Positions 39,049 through 54,916 of a stretch of DNA of 64,000 nt are shown piece after piece. A model generated the notes under the pieces. It made no database searches, was not told where the DNA came from, and saw only the letters and a program-made list of their open reading frames with translations. This DNA comes from Halichondria panicea (taxonomy: Eukaryota; Porifera; Demospongiae; Suberitida; Halichondriidae), in the NCBI RefSeq assembly GCF_963675165.1, contig NC_087386.1, positions 6,578,066-6,642,065 on the forward strand, in the 5' to 3' direction. A program made the position numbers and the translations under genes. Position 1 is the first letter of the stretch, and each line of letters starts with the position of its first letter.

Positions 39049-40161
39049 GCACACACACACACACACATATACACATACACAGAAGTATGATCTGCGTGAC
39101 CCTGAGAGTGTGTATAAAGCAGTCAAGCACTCCAACGTAGTCATCAACCTGGTGGGACGAGACTACGAAACAAGGTAGTCACATTTCAACACACACACAC
39201 ACACCCACACACACACACACACACACCCACATACACGCACACACACACACACACACACACGCACACACACACACATAGTTATTCGACCATTATACAGGAA
39301 TTTCTCGTTCACTGATGTGAATGTGAATGGAGCTAGGACAATAGCTGAAGCTTGTCAAGCTGCCGGAGTTAAGAGGTTGATCCACTTCAGTGCTCTCAAT
39401 GCCACCAGTGATTCACCCTCGCAGTTCCTACAAACTAAAGTACGCGTGGAAATACCATACTATACGACCTTTAACCTCTAATAATGACCTTTGACCCCTA
39501 TATAGGCTCAAGGGGAAGAGTTGGTACGAGAAGTGTTCCCTACAGCCACTGTAGTGCGACCAGCGGATACTTACGGACATGAGGATCGATTCCTGCATTA
39601 CTATGCCAGCCTCAGGGTGTTCCCGTTCGGTGTTATCCCAGTGATGAGTGGAGCAGATCAGACCACCAAGAGACCTGTCTATGTGAGTGTGTGTATGTGG
39701 GTGTGTGGGGGTGTGTGTGTGGAGTGTGGGGGTGGGGTGTGGGGGTGTGTGTGTGTGTGCGTTGAAGGCCATTTCAATAGGTATCCTGTTCAGTTTACAT
39801 GCTCTTTGTCAACGCATATACATGTATACTGCACTTTTAATACTCTTATTACCCCCTCTCTCACACACACACAGGTTGGAGACATTGCTCATGCTGTTGG
39901 GAGTATAATATCAGATTCTGCCACTGCTGGCAAAACATACGAACTAGCGGGGTAAGCTCAGCCCTTGGTTTAACCCTTACAGTCCTGTCCATTACCTGCT
40001 GTTTAACCCTTACAGAGCTACTGAGTACCCACTGCCAGAGCTGATACAGTACATCTATCGAGTGATGTACAGGCAGTGTACTGTCACTCCTCTACCACGA
40101 GCACTGTACAGGTGGGTGGTTGAATAGGACAGAGCCGTTCACTGTACCCCCCCCCACACAA

Positions 40162-40208
<47 letters not shown>

Positions 40209-40690
40209 CACACACTTGGTCCACTGTACTCCCCCCCACACACACACTACACACACTACACACTAGGTCCACTATACCTCCCCCCCACACACACACAGGT
40301 TTGTCAGTTCCCTGATGGAGTTGAACCCGTTCGTTCCGTACATGACCAGAGACATTGCCACAAGAGTGAGTCACCATCCCTCATAATCCACTGCACAATA
40401 GCAGTAAAGAAAATCAGTGAAATATCGTTATTCAGTGTTAGATAGACCTTAACTTGTCTAACAATAAGTTACACTATTATACTGGTGCTATAGACTCTTC
40501 TCTCTCTTTCTCTCTCTCTGTGCAGCTCCACCTCTCTAACACGCCCACTCCTGGTCTGCCTGGGCTAGAGGATCTCGGGGTCACTCCTACTCATCTAGAA
40601 GACGTTGCCATCAACTTCATCCGCCGCTACAGAAACTTTATGGACTTTGACCACCCTATTGAAGAAACCCATCCAAACAGACCTAGTTAA
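38666..40690 (+). CDS. NDUFA9: NADH dehydrogenase (ubiquinone) 1 alpha subcomplex subunit 9, mitochondrial
   Basis: Eight exons: 38666-38941, 39083-39174, 39298-39439, 39506-39682, 39875-39951, 40016-40111, 40299-40365, 40526-40690; 363 residues in exact frame. An Arg-rich presequence (ARRL-type, [20 protein letters not shown]) precedes an atypical short-chain dehydrogenase fold. The nucleotide-binding turn is [12 protein letters not shown], followed by [37 protein letters not shown] and the C-terminal [14 protein letters not shown]. This is the complex I 39-kDa subunit, which holds NADPH in the peripheral arm. The ATG at 38666 is chosen because it starts the presequence. Several introns are largely (CA)n, and their ends serve as 3' splice sites. 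Length is normal for the family. Confidence 0.93.
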
Positions 40691-40947
40691 TCAGTGACAG
40701 CCATTGTTAGAGAACAGCATGTACTAGTTAGTGTTGTGTATGTTGTAATAATGTGAGTTATGTTTTAATACTTGAAGGCCTAGTTGTTGTGGCCATTGAT
40801 AATAATTGTCTCTCTTACTTTTAATTAGTTGATGATAATAAGACCACGGACAGATGTATGGATGTGCATTTACATAAATCACATAATTTTATTATTAACA
40901 ATATAGCAAGTTCAAATGACAGCACGAGTTTTTATATTCTTATCATG
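40691..40947. other. 3' region between convergent NDUFA9 and JmjC genes
   Basis: AT-rich, about 257 bases, with no gene. ATTTTATTATTA near 40886 contains TTTATT, an AATAAA on the minus strand, suitable as poly(A) signal for the JmjC gene about 60 bases after its stop. Confidence 0.5.
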
Positions 40948-43928
40948 CTATAATTCATCTCTGTTGTTGTCATGACGACCACCACCTTCCTCCTTCTCCC
41001 GTTCACTGATAGGCCCCTCCCACAAGTCCTCCTCCTCTCCACCGAACTCTGCACCCACAGGGACACACATGTATGGGGATATAATTATTATGAGGTTATC
41101 ACAAGAGCAATACACACACACAAGTAGACATCACATAAGATCCCCTTCATTCATTAGAGTTGGCTCTGTAACTGGCAACCGAACGATTTTAAAACTTTCT
41201 GAAAGCTTAAAAGGAGCCCGTTCAGATGGTATGCTCAAAATAACGAGTTTTACCCCACAAAAATGACCCGCTATACGGTAACACCCATTGTGGGGAGGTA
41301 CTCATGCAACATGAGTGTATACGGCTACAGCTTGTGTTAGTGTGTTAATGACCTCCTAACTCCTGATAGTACTCATCCTCAGAGAATGGTTGCTCCTGGT
41401 CATGAAAGCTCCTCTCTGCTTGACGTCTACTCAACTCGTCAGCCAGGGTGGTGAAGAATTCAAACGCCGCACGAACTCTGTCCTTTGTAACCATATCAAC
41501 GCTTGGTATCACGCCTTTACAGTCAGGTAGTAGGATATCAAACATCTGTGGAGGGGAGGGAGAGTGATAGATGAACTGTGTGGAGAGGTTAGCTCACATC
41601 CTGTATGTACTCCACCTTCATGTCAGCTAGCTCAAAATGCTGCAGAAAGAAAAACATGATTATATAGACAAGTGTGAGAGAGTGGGGGAAGTAGGGAGAG
41701 ATTGTGATTGTATATCTCTACCGTATTACAAGAATATTTTGCTGGTGAAAAACCTTTGCGAATCAGCCAAATCAGCAGAAAATTGGACCCTTTGCGATCT
41801 AACTATTGCGTTCTGGCAAGGATCGTGTGCGTATATTAGGTTTTGCGATTTTATTGGATCAACCCTCGCAAAGTTCAACATAATTATGCATGCTAGTAAT
41901 ACGGTCCCTCACTTGGGATACCAAGTCAAACACATCCTCTGCCATTACTCGACCATCTTCTTTGGCAGCCATCACCAGAACCTCTCTGCATGTAAGGGGG
42001 GGGGTCAGTGGGTGTGGCTAAGATTGCATGCCGGGGCTTACTTTAGTTGCAACTCTGGGGACAGACTGAAACTATCCAATGACTGGAACTGTGGGAGGTC
42101 ACTAAGGTCGTCTGGACACTCGGCAGGGTCGTATCTGAATGGGGAGGGTTTTACCGTGTAGGAAGGGTGATGAAAATTTCGGATAAACTACCAAGTTCAA
42201 TATTTCGTGTTCTAAATATTCGTATGCAAGTAAGAATGGTGACGTTGAACCTATAATTATTGCGCATCTTGCAGTTTAAATTCTGATGCTCTATTACGAA
42301 AAATACAAACATTTTGAGCTATAATTATATACGATAATAACCCGCTATACGGGATTGTTGCTTACTTGAATGCATTCCACCACAGATTAACTCCCATGTT
42401 GCGTCCTTCCGAGTTCACCTGTTATAAGGGTTAACCGAGTATTCCTGCTACTGTACTATGACCTCACATTATGCAGCCATTGGTAGGGGAGATACAGACA
42501 GTCCCCTGGTTGTACTGTGGCCAGGTGCCATGGGATATTAGCCAGGTTAGGGTAGACTGTCATGTCCACACTGTAAAGATAGAGCTAGCTAACAACACAC
42601 ACACACAATACACTATCAGGAGATTCAAGCACTCCTGATAGTATGAATACACACACACTGACTGGAACTGTGCTTGGAAGTTTGGGGAAAATAAATAATA
42701 TACATGTAGACTGATGCCATGGTTACAGGTAGTTTATATACTTGCTATTACAATAGTTTTTTGGCATTAAATTTTTTGCCCCATATTTCCAAGTGAGCTG
42801 CAAACCACTCACCTCTCTACGTCAATGTTGAAGAATCCAGTTGCCTTGTGTTCCGGTCCAATGCTCTCAGAGAAGCGGGGTTCAATGAGCACGAACCTCT
42901 TCCGCCCACTCACCAGGCAATGCAGGTTCTCATACGAGTCTGTGTGAACTACGGACTTTGTACCCCCACTGCTGAACCACAGATACATAAACATGAGCTC
43001 CTCCGTATACCCCCCACAGAGCAGGAACCGTGGCAACACCCACTCCTTCCGCATCTCTTCTGATAGGTCGCTGACCATGTATATATTCTCATCCTGATAC
43101 CTCTACAGTGGAGTGGGGGAAGAGATGCAACAGAAACTCAAAATAGATACAGTATAGCGGGTAATGTTCGTATTAACTATCCAGTCGTATTCTAGAATAG
43201 TGACGTTGAATCTATTGCACACACAGTTTTAATTTTCGGATTAATGCTCAAAATACGATAATTTTCAACATACAATAGGTAGATACATATAATATATTGT
43301 CACATCCACTAGGTTTTGATGTGGGTCCTATATATACATGATTGTGTGTGTGTATGGGTATATACATGATTGTGTGTGTGTGTGTATACATGATTGTGGG
43401 TGTATTTAGCACAAGACAAATAAAAAGCAGATACTAAACTAAAACACACTTACACTGAGGAACTCATCAACGGTGATGCTGAACCCTGGCTCTGAGCGGT
43501 TCTCCTTCTTGCCATACTCAACACTCATCGTGGACTCACCGTGCACACGTCTGTACGAACAAAAATTACCAGATTCATCCATTACCCTTTGAAATTGAAA
43601 TTGAAACCAGGTTGTACTAAAGGTCATCCTTATCACTACTAGTATGGCCCTTGTCTTGTATGTACCTGAGGTAATCATCACTCTGCCAGTTACTAAGCAC
43701 CTCCTGTCCTGACATGAGCCCCTCCAGCACAACTGGAATCTTGGGCCTCACAAAGTTCTCATAAAACTCACTCGGTGAGGGCATATGGTCTATTCTGCGC
43801 ACTAACTCTGGCTCCATGTGTGAGCCCAATGGCTGCATGTGGCCGGGGAGAGCCTCGTCTCCCGCAGAACACTCGCTACACAGCAGTAACAGAGCGAAGA
43901 GAAGTAGCAGCTTATCGTAAACAGCCAT
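40948..43928 (-). CDS. ER-lumenal JmjC (Cupin_8) 2-oxoglutarate oxygenase with RDEL tail
   Basis: Ten exons (minus): 43666-43928, 43454-43550, 42813-43102, 42468-42570, 42366-42418, 42042-42134, 41913-41985, 41598-41639, 41353-41545, 40948-41048; exact frame, 435 residues. A clear signal peptide (YDKLLLLFALLLLCSECSAG) is followed by the JmjC core: MYLWFSSGGTKSVVHTDSYENLH with the iron-binding HTD, KRFVLIEP, PGDCLYLPYQWLHNV with the distal His, and MGVNLWWN. The protein ends HDNNRDEL, an ER-retrieval (KDEL-type) signal in the last exon. Signal peptide plus RDEL places the enzyme in the ER lumen, where a protein hydroxylase role is plausible; the substrate is unknown. If exon 9 reads through its donor it stops at YYQELGGH and loses RDEL. 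It shares a head-to-head promoter region with the CRAT gene. Confidence 0.85.
42170..42356. mobile_element. TATAGCG-family element, partly degraded
   Basis: The right end AATAACCCGCTATACGG is clear; the left end is eroded (GATGAAAATTTCGG). Interior AATATTTCG/ACGAAAAATAC resembles the copy at 26031. A related partial copy starts at about 43150 (ACAGTATAGCGGGTAATGTT) and a stub ends at about 41280. Confidence 0.55.
43103..43453 (-). other. JmjC intron 2
   Basis: Holds a partial TATAGCG-family element (about 43150-43270) and three loosely spaced TATACATGATTGTG(TG)n units (43330-43410). No gene. Confidence 0.5.
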
Positions 43929-44031
43929 TTTTTGACCAGGCTTGCAAAAGAGAGGCGGGGCTCGGATCGTAGTTCGTTTGGTAAGGGGTCGACACAATAG
44001 AAAGCTTCAAATAGCCTTGTTCACACAAACA
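43929..44031. promoter_or_regulatory. Head-to-head (bidirectional) promoter region of JmjC and CRAT genes
   Basis: Only 103 bases separate the two start codons, so both 5' UTRs and core promoters must overlap in or near this interval or within first exons. No TATA box is evident. GAGGCGGGGCTC near 43951 is a GC-box-like site. Confidence 0.5.
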
Positions 44032-48713
<4,682 letters not shown>

Positions 48714-48997
48714 CTCTGAACACATAATTATCTTCTATTATAGTTTTTGTATAAATACTAAAAGTAGAGTTCATATGCTTGCAATTGTTAGTTTTGTTGT
48801 GTTCTTACAATGTGTTCATAATTGTTACTCACCAAATTCTATAAATGACTTGTAAATTCAAATGTTGTAACATTGATAAAACCAACTCTTAATAGTAAAA
48901 GATAAGTTTACAAAAATATAATAATATTATTATTATTATTGTTATGAAGAACAGCATAATTATTATAAGTGTGTGCAGGCAATCAATAATAATAATT
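48714..48997. other. 3' region between convergent CRAT and surface-protein genes
   Basis: AT-rich, 284 bases, no gene. It is duplicated at 57227-57479 with small deletions, showing that the tail-to-tail pair was copied as one unit. Confidence 0.6.
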
Positions 48998-51900
48998 CTA
49001 AACTAGTTTTCTAATTTCTTGTGGATCAGTTTGACTCCGCTCTACTGAGCCGTAACTATGGCGAGATCTATCCAAAAAATATGAGTTCTCGGTATTGCCT
49101 TGACGTTCACGCCCACTCTCCCTATCGCCAGTTGCTTTGGTAACCGTTATCTTCGGAGCTCTACTCTTGTACTTTTTCCGATAGTTCTGAGGATTTACTA
49201 CTCGATCTGGAAACTCGTCGGTTTGCTCTCTGTTTGAATCCTCGTAGACGAATGACATTGGTTCTTCGTCACCTTGGTTACTGCTTGTATCCGATATAAT
49301 GATAATACTCTCTGAGTTCCATGATTCATTTTTAAATCGTCTACTGCAACAGTTGAGTGAGAGCATGAAGTACCAACCAGCGTAGATAATAACATAGATT
49401 AGTGGGATAAAGAGCAGGCTGTAGTTGATGATGAAGACTGGCAGAGATATTGTTGTAGTCGAATTTATTATTTGACTATTGTAGAAACTGCAAGCGTTCA
49501 ATAAAGACAATAATGCAAACATTAGAGTGTCCAGATGATTGTAGCGGTCTTCCTTATATGGCCTAGCAACGGCAAACAGCATCATACCTAGCAACAGCAG
49601 CACTTGCTGTATAAAGTACTGATCCGCCCATTTTAGATCACTCACCATGACAATCAACATTGCTATGCGAAACAAAAAATACAGACCAGCGAAATATCGA
49701 AAATCCCATCCACCTCTTCTCTCTGTACCATTACGATAACATTCATTGAAGCTTTCGGCAAATGTCTTAATGGCAATATTCTTTGGCAGCCGACTTATAC
49801 AACGCTGCATGATCTTGAGGGGGTAGAGGAGGAAGAATAGCGGCGGTACCACTACAAAGATCCCAATTATGACAATCACCATGGTGAAAATTAACAAATA
49901 GGCTTGACCAAAAGCATCGAGCGAAGCATCGTAGTAAAACTTTCGCTGGTCATGTATGGGTGTGTGGTTAGAGTTACTGGCATCCTTTATGGTCACCATA
50001 TTCGAATTCAGTATTGGGAATGAGACATGGACAAAAGTGGTATAGGAAAACAGGAGAAACGTTGCTATGGCATCGATTATCGATGTATTTGTTTGCGTTC
50101 TCTTTTGAAATTTATCGATGCAGTGTTTGAAAGGTTTCCACACAATCCGCACAACTCGAACGTTATTGTCGTACAACTTGATGCAACCATAGCAAACGAA
50201 TATGAGTAGCAACGGGTAGAGTGCCATCACATATCTCAGGGCAAGGACCACTAACGTACTGACGTTGCCAACGCAAACTGGAGGGAAAACTCTCTCAAAA
50301 AATTCCAAGTTCAGAATTGCATATGGAGTTTGCACAAGTGCTATTAACACATCGGAAACAATAGGAATATCATGAATTTTCGCACTTATTATCCCGAAGG
50401 CGAATGGGAAGGGGTTGTTATAGTGATTGGTGGACACAATCTGAGCAAAGAAAACAAAGCCGTTTATTGCAGGAGATGTTGCTTTGAAGTTGAAAATGGC
50501 TACTAGCAGAAAGAGAGCTGTTATTGGGAGGATCTTGATGAGTAGGAACCAGAGCCAACCTAAAGCTGGGTTGCAAAGCACACACTGGAAGCGGCCATTG
50601 ATAGCCACACCGTGGTTCTCTATGCACTGACTACACAATACCCCCGTCCTTTTCAGTGGACCGCAAACAATGGCGTCTAATTCATCAGCTTTCTGCGGTA
50701 AATTTGGGTTGATAAGATTGAATGGGCACTTACCTAATACGAGAGGTAGTGACTTGTTAGGAGCACTCCTATTGTTCTCCTCGTACTGGTAAGTCATACA
50801 GTGGTATAAAAACAGAGTAATGTTTCTAGGGGAACAATTAAGTGCATTGCTGCTCGCTGGACACACACAATCACATACCATCTCTGGGTTGTCTACACAT
50901 TGTACGCTAATGAAACCAGGGGGGCAGGCCAGAATCTCAACACCTAGCTGACTAGCAATCACTCGGGGGTCAAGGGTTCGTAACTTTAGTAACGATGGTA
51001 CATTTTTCTTTCCATACAGCACAATCTCTTTATTCGAGATATACTCAGTGGATTGATTCACACCGATATGACCAACATCCTTATCACTAGGGAAGGCCAC
51101 GAGGACCGTCTGTATGGTCTTTTCGTAATCGTCCACAGCTGTAACATTGAGGGGGGTGGGCCAACCAGGTACGGCAAAGAAAAACTGTGTATTGGGGGGT
51201 ACAATGAGGGTACTAGAGGCAGTAGATATCTCTTGCTGGCAGTTGGAGTTGACAAACTTCGACGGATGACCCGCACAAAAAACATCATCTGTGTGGTGGA
51301 AGTTACTAGTGGTGGAGTTGTTGCTAGGCCACTTGCATGGTTGAACAGACGTCGTGTATATAGAGTTGGACGTTCCATTAGCCGTATTATTCGTGAAGAC
51401 AAAGCTTGTACTCCATTTGCTAGGAGGTACAGTCGGTTTGTAGTATTGGAAGAAACAGTTTTGGTTAATATTATCATGACCTCCGAACTGTACCGCATAT
51501 ATGGCCCCACCCAGACCACCAGGCTTGACGGAATTGTCACTGAAATTGAAACTTGATCCAATGTGAGACACAATCCAAGCATTACCATAGAGCGCAATAG
51601 CCCCTCCTAATCTACCGTGGTTACCAACGAAATCCGTGGTTGAGTTCTGCATAGCAACCACATAAGTAGACAATACAACCATTGCAGTGCCATCATTCCT
51701 AACAAAGGTGTTATGGCCTGTTAGATTGAATGGTATTCGATCTGAATACAATGCTCCCATGCCTAGAGGGTAGTGGTTGATGTTGCCAATAGTGATGTGA
51801 TTAGAGTCAAATGTACAGTCTGCAAACACAGGTTGTACAGGCAATCCGCCATGCTCATCAGGATAGTGGAGGGAAAGGTCTACTGCAGATGATAGTTGGG

Positions 51901-53137
51901 CTGTGTTAAGTAAAAAATTACAAGTATCGAATATCAAAGAATTTGTGTTAGTTCCCGATCGACTACGAGATGTTACCATGGAAACAGCGCCACCATAACA
52001 AACATAGTTGTAATAGAATGTAGATCCACTAAATTTAACTGTATTATCCTCAACTTTTGAGATATATCCAGGCCATAGTTTGGAGTCTGGGGGGTAATAA
52101 ATGAATTCAATTTTGACCCCTCCACCAGAAGCAGTCCATTTGGATTGCTGTTCGTAGTCACAGTTCATGGAATTTGACGAGAAACTAGAGTTCATAACCT
52201 CCAATGTATTATTAACGCTAACATCACTGAACAAAATGTACAAACCACCACCAACGTTGGCTTGATTTAACTCAAAATTGCACTCTTCAAAAGTTATCGT
52301 ATTTCCGTTAGAATGTCCCCCAAAACTAGCGGACGCACCTCCTCCCTTTCCGAGAACCATGTGGTCTGTACCGTGAGGGTACACTACATTCTGCTTCAAG
52401 TCTGAGACGGCATTGTTGTCATGAAACTTACAATTCTCAAAAGTGTGTGTAGAACCATTGTTAGCATAAATGGTGCTACTAGTCATACTACACTCCAGGT
52501 CCCCAGGGACACAATAACTGAAGTCTATACTCACTCCTGAGCCACCTGGACCTTTGTGCAAGCTGGTATGAAACGCACAGCTGTGGAACTTGTTATTGCC
52601 TCCATTGTTATACAATACAACTCCGGAACTATCCGAGTAAAACACATTCACATTCACCATGGTAATATCGGAACAGAACATGAAATACAAAGCCGTGTAA
52701 ATCTCCACGTACGATAAGCCAGAAGCACTGATATTTCTGCTAGTGCTGTTATGAAGAGCCCCACAAAACTTAAATGATACATTTTCAAGATAAATTCCGG
52801 TTGAGTTGAGAAAAGTAAGCCCAGTGCGGTTGCACTCCACTACAGAACTTCCTCCTCCAATAATGGTCAGGTTGCGAACATGTGATAGCGTTGCATTGAC
52901 GAGAGAGTTCAGATAGAATGTACCATTTGATAGTTTAACACAAACAGACTCTTTAATGTCATGTGCTTTAACTTTTCCCAATGCTTCGGAGAATCCATTG
53001 CAGTTAGGGCTACAGTTGAGCGTGATGTTGTGTTGACAGGTGTACGGAGTTGCCATGGCCACTGGATAAAGCAGGGCAGCTAGCAACAGTGCAGGAAGGA
53101 GAGCAGCTCTCATCATGTCGTGCGTTGCCTGGGGCAT
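48998..53137 (-). CDS. Large beta-helix multi-membrane-span surface protein, copy 1
   Basis: One uninterrupted exon, 1379 residues. A signal peptide (MMRAALLPALLLAALLYP) precedes about 690 residues rich in N-glycosylation sites and in repeats of the kind NTITFEECNFELNQANVGGG and NTVKFSGSTFYYNYVCYGGA, as in right-handed parallel beta-helix (pectin-lyase-like) proteins. A Cys-rich segment follows (about 726-852; CPPGFISVQCVDN, CGPLKRTGVLCSQC). Eight or nine hydrophobic spans occupy about 855-1264 (GWLWFLLIKILPITALFLLV to LLFIPLIYVIIYAGWYFML). The tail of about 115 residues is polar and Ser/Arg-rich. It is probably a plasma-membrane receptor or adhesion protein; no ligand or transducer is known to me. 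The lack of introns is striking beside the intron-rich CRAT. Confidence 0.8.
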   Translation of the reverse strand: MPQATHDMMRAALLPALLLAALLYPVAMATPYTCQHNITLNCSPNCNGFSEALGKVKAHDIKESVCVKLSNGTFYLNSLVNATLSHVRNLTIIGGGSSVVECNRTGLTFLNSTGIYLENVSFKFCGALHNSTSRNISASGLSYVEIYTALYFMFCSDITMVNVNVFYSDSSGVVLYNNGGNNKFHSCAFHTSLHKGPGGSGVSIDFSYCVPGDLECSMTSSTIYANNGSTHTFENCKFHDNNAVSDLKQNVVYPHGTDHMVLGKGGGASASFGGHSNGNTITFEECNFELNQANVGGGLYILFSDVSVNNTLEVMNSSFSSNSMNCDYEQQSKWTASGGGVKIEFIYYPPDSKLWPGYISKVEDNTVKFSGSTFYYNYVCYGGAVSMVTSRSRSGTNTNSLIFDTCNFLLNTAQLSSAVDLSLHYPDEHGGLPVQPVFADCTFDSNHITIGNINHYPLGMGALYSDRIPFNLTGHNTFVRNDGTAMVVLSTYVVAMQNSTTDFVGNHGRLGGAIALYGNAWIVSHIGSSFNFSDNSVKPGGLGGAIYAVQFGGHDNINQNCFFQYYKPTVPPSKWSTSFVFTNNTANGTSNSIYTTSVQPCKWPSNNSTTSNFHHTDDVFCAGHPSKFVNSNCQQEISTASSTLIVPPNTQFFFAVPGWPTPLNVTAVDDYEKTIQTVLVAFPSDKDVGHIGVNQSTEYISNKEIVLYGKKNVPSLLKLRTLDPRVIASQLGVEILACPPGFISVQCVDNPEMVCDCVCPASSNALNCSPRNITLFLYHCMTYQYEENNRSAPNKSLPLVLGKCPFNLINPNLPQKADELDAIVCGPLKRTGVLCSQCIENHGVAINGRFQCVLCNPALGWLWFLLIKILPITALFLLVAIFNFKATSPAINGFVFFAQIVSTNHYNNPFPFAFGIISAKIHDIPIVSDVLIALVQTPYAILNLEFFERVFPPVCVGNVSTLVVLALRYVMALYPLLLIFVCYGCIKLYDNNVRVVRIVWKPFKHCIDKFQKRTQTNTSIIDAIATFLLFSYTTFVHVSFPILNSNMVTIKDASNSNHTPIHDQRKFYYDASLDAFGQAYLLIFTMVIVIIGIFVVVPPLFFLLYPLKIMQRCISRLPKNIAIKTFAESFNECYRNGTERRGGWDFRYFAGLYFLFRIAMLIVMVSDLKWADQYFIQQVLLLLGMMLFAVARPYKEDRYNHLDTLMFALLSLLNACSFYNSQIINSTTTISLPVFIINYSLLFIPLIYVIIYAGWYFMLSLNCCSRRFKNESWNSESIIIISDTSSNQGDEEPMSFVYEDSNREQTDEFPDRVVNPQNYRKKYKSRAPKITVTKATGDRESGRERQGNTENSYFLDRSRHSYGSVERSQTDPQEIRKLV

Positions 53138-54206
53138 TCACTCAGTGAGGGCTATAGGCAGTGAGCAAAGGAGTAGGGGTTGGTAGATTATGCTCGAGAT
53201 GTTACTTATTTGCTATTCTTTATGCTCAAGATTATTCTTTCTCCAAATCACAACATAGACCCCACATCATCACACAAGTAACATTAAACTATAAATAATA
53301 GCCACAGGACTGTAATATAGAATACCAAGCTAGGAGATTTTAACCATCAGTACTTCCATGACCGACCATCACTATGATTCGTACTGACCTGTATTTCCAA
53401 AACCTGCCTATTATTCTCATAATTGTATTATGCTAGCATAATAATTTTATTTTCAACAAAAATTGTGCCTATTATGCTCAAAATTATGCCAGCATAATCT
53501 ACCAACCCCTACAAAGGAGTTGGTTAGGAACACAGCGTAAAATAGAGCATCTTTAAATGACCATAACTCCAATAACATATATCTTATAGAGAGAGGCCTT
53601 TCATATGTAAAATCAAAAGTCTATTTTCAGCCTGTACTTAAAGCATTTAGCATTTTTCTATACTAAATTTATAGGAAAGTTAAAACATGCAACAATTAAT
53701 ATACACAAGTAATACAACAATGATTAATGTACAGAGCACAAACCTACAGTGCAGTGCAGTGTGTGCAGTAGCTTCTCTCAGCCTGACTTAGGCCTAAAAC
53801 TGTGTCACATGCAAGGAAGGATGTGGTTGACCATAATTATACCACCATTGTGTCTCGGTACACGGTCTATTTTCCATTGTGTCAGTCAGTCTCACTGTAT
53901 ACATATGTGTACATGCCTAGTACCCCATGCATGCAGCTAGCCTTTACAATAAATTCAGCACACCACCTGTAATTGATCTGATTGGCTAAAAACAGTAGAT
54001 TACATGGAAGCATAATCTACAGGAAGTGGACACATATACTCTACAGGAAAAATGGACGGCATATTCTACAGGAAGTAACAAATAATTTGCAGGAAGTTCT
54101 CGAAAGATGGAATAAAATGTTTAGTGAAAGTGACAAGAAGTAGCCTCGATCCCAAACCGAGTTTTTGAGTTTTCGCTTTTATAACGGTTAGGCAAACTTG
54201 GATTCT
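53138..54206. other. Upstream region of surface-protein gene copy 1
   Basis: No gene seen. It contains a copy of the dispersed GTTGGCTCTGTAAC-type repeat (53517-53660) and sequence matching 61640-62050 upstream of copy 2 (GTAGCTTCTCT, GTGTCACATGCA, GATGTGGTTGACCATA), including the likely promoter. Confidence 0.5.
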
Positions 54207-54418
54207 CTCGGTATAGCGGGAAATTTTCGCGGGTAAAAATGTTCGCTATTTGGCTCCAGAGCCCTCAGCAGAAATTTTCATGGGTTCTAATATTCGCGGT
54301 TCAGTGCCAGGAAACCACACCCACCAATAGCTTTGCATGTGAAATACCTCCGCGTTCACTTCTCTGCCCTCGAAAAACGTGAAATTTTGCACCCCACGAA
54401 AGTTTCCCGCTATACGGT
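54207..54418. mobile_element. TATAGCG-family element
   Basis: CGGTATAGCGGGAAATTTTCGC and GAAAGTTTCCCGCTATACGG form the ends. Carries the interior marker CACACCCACCAATAGCTTTG, linking it to the copies at 5930 and 12703. Confidence 0.8.
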
Positions 54419-54480
54419 GGCCTTGGGGGCTTCGCCGGAAGTTCACTGCCTGATATGATGTACATGTAGTGGACAATACT

Positions 54481-54680
54481 TCAGTATAACACAAATCAGT
54501 ACCGCGTGTACCGTCATAAATAACGGGCAAAAGTTGAGAGAATGTTCTCGTTACATGTTGAAGAGAGTTCTTATCTCGTACGTGCAAGTGTGAGATAGAG
54601 AGGAGGCCTAGGGGGGACACACTGGTTGCTAGGCAATTACAAAACTAATCTATGACATCATCCTGTGCTTTGGTACTGCC
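54481..54680. pseudogene. Duplication seam with a scrap of CRAT exon 14
   Basis: 54530-54645 matches 62220-62380 (AATGTTCTCGTTACATGTT, GGTTGCTAGGCAATTAC). Directly after, CTATGACATCATCCTGTGCT (54651-54670) and TTGGT match CRAT exon 14 near 48504. This is a fusion point of two duplicated units. Confidence 0.6.
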
Positions 54681-54916
54681 CATAAACACTCTACAAACTG
54701 TGTTACACAATTAATCAAGTTATATCCATGCTTTTTGTGCATTGCCAAGTTAGTTTCCTAATAATGAACACTTTAATTATTGTGTTAACGATCTTTACCA
54801 TTTATTGTGTCATCCACAAAAATTGAAGCAGCAACATATAAAATTAATTATCAGGAGTGCATTCTCATCTTCTGAAATTATACATAGAATGCAGGCAATT
54901 ATTTCTAGACAAGTTT

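Noticed and set aside
51058-51597. 179-residue minus and 167-residue plus frames inside the surface-protein gene (and the twins at 59538-60082)
   Set aside because: Both are shadow frames of the 1379/1380-residue reading frames, with no domain or splice context.
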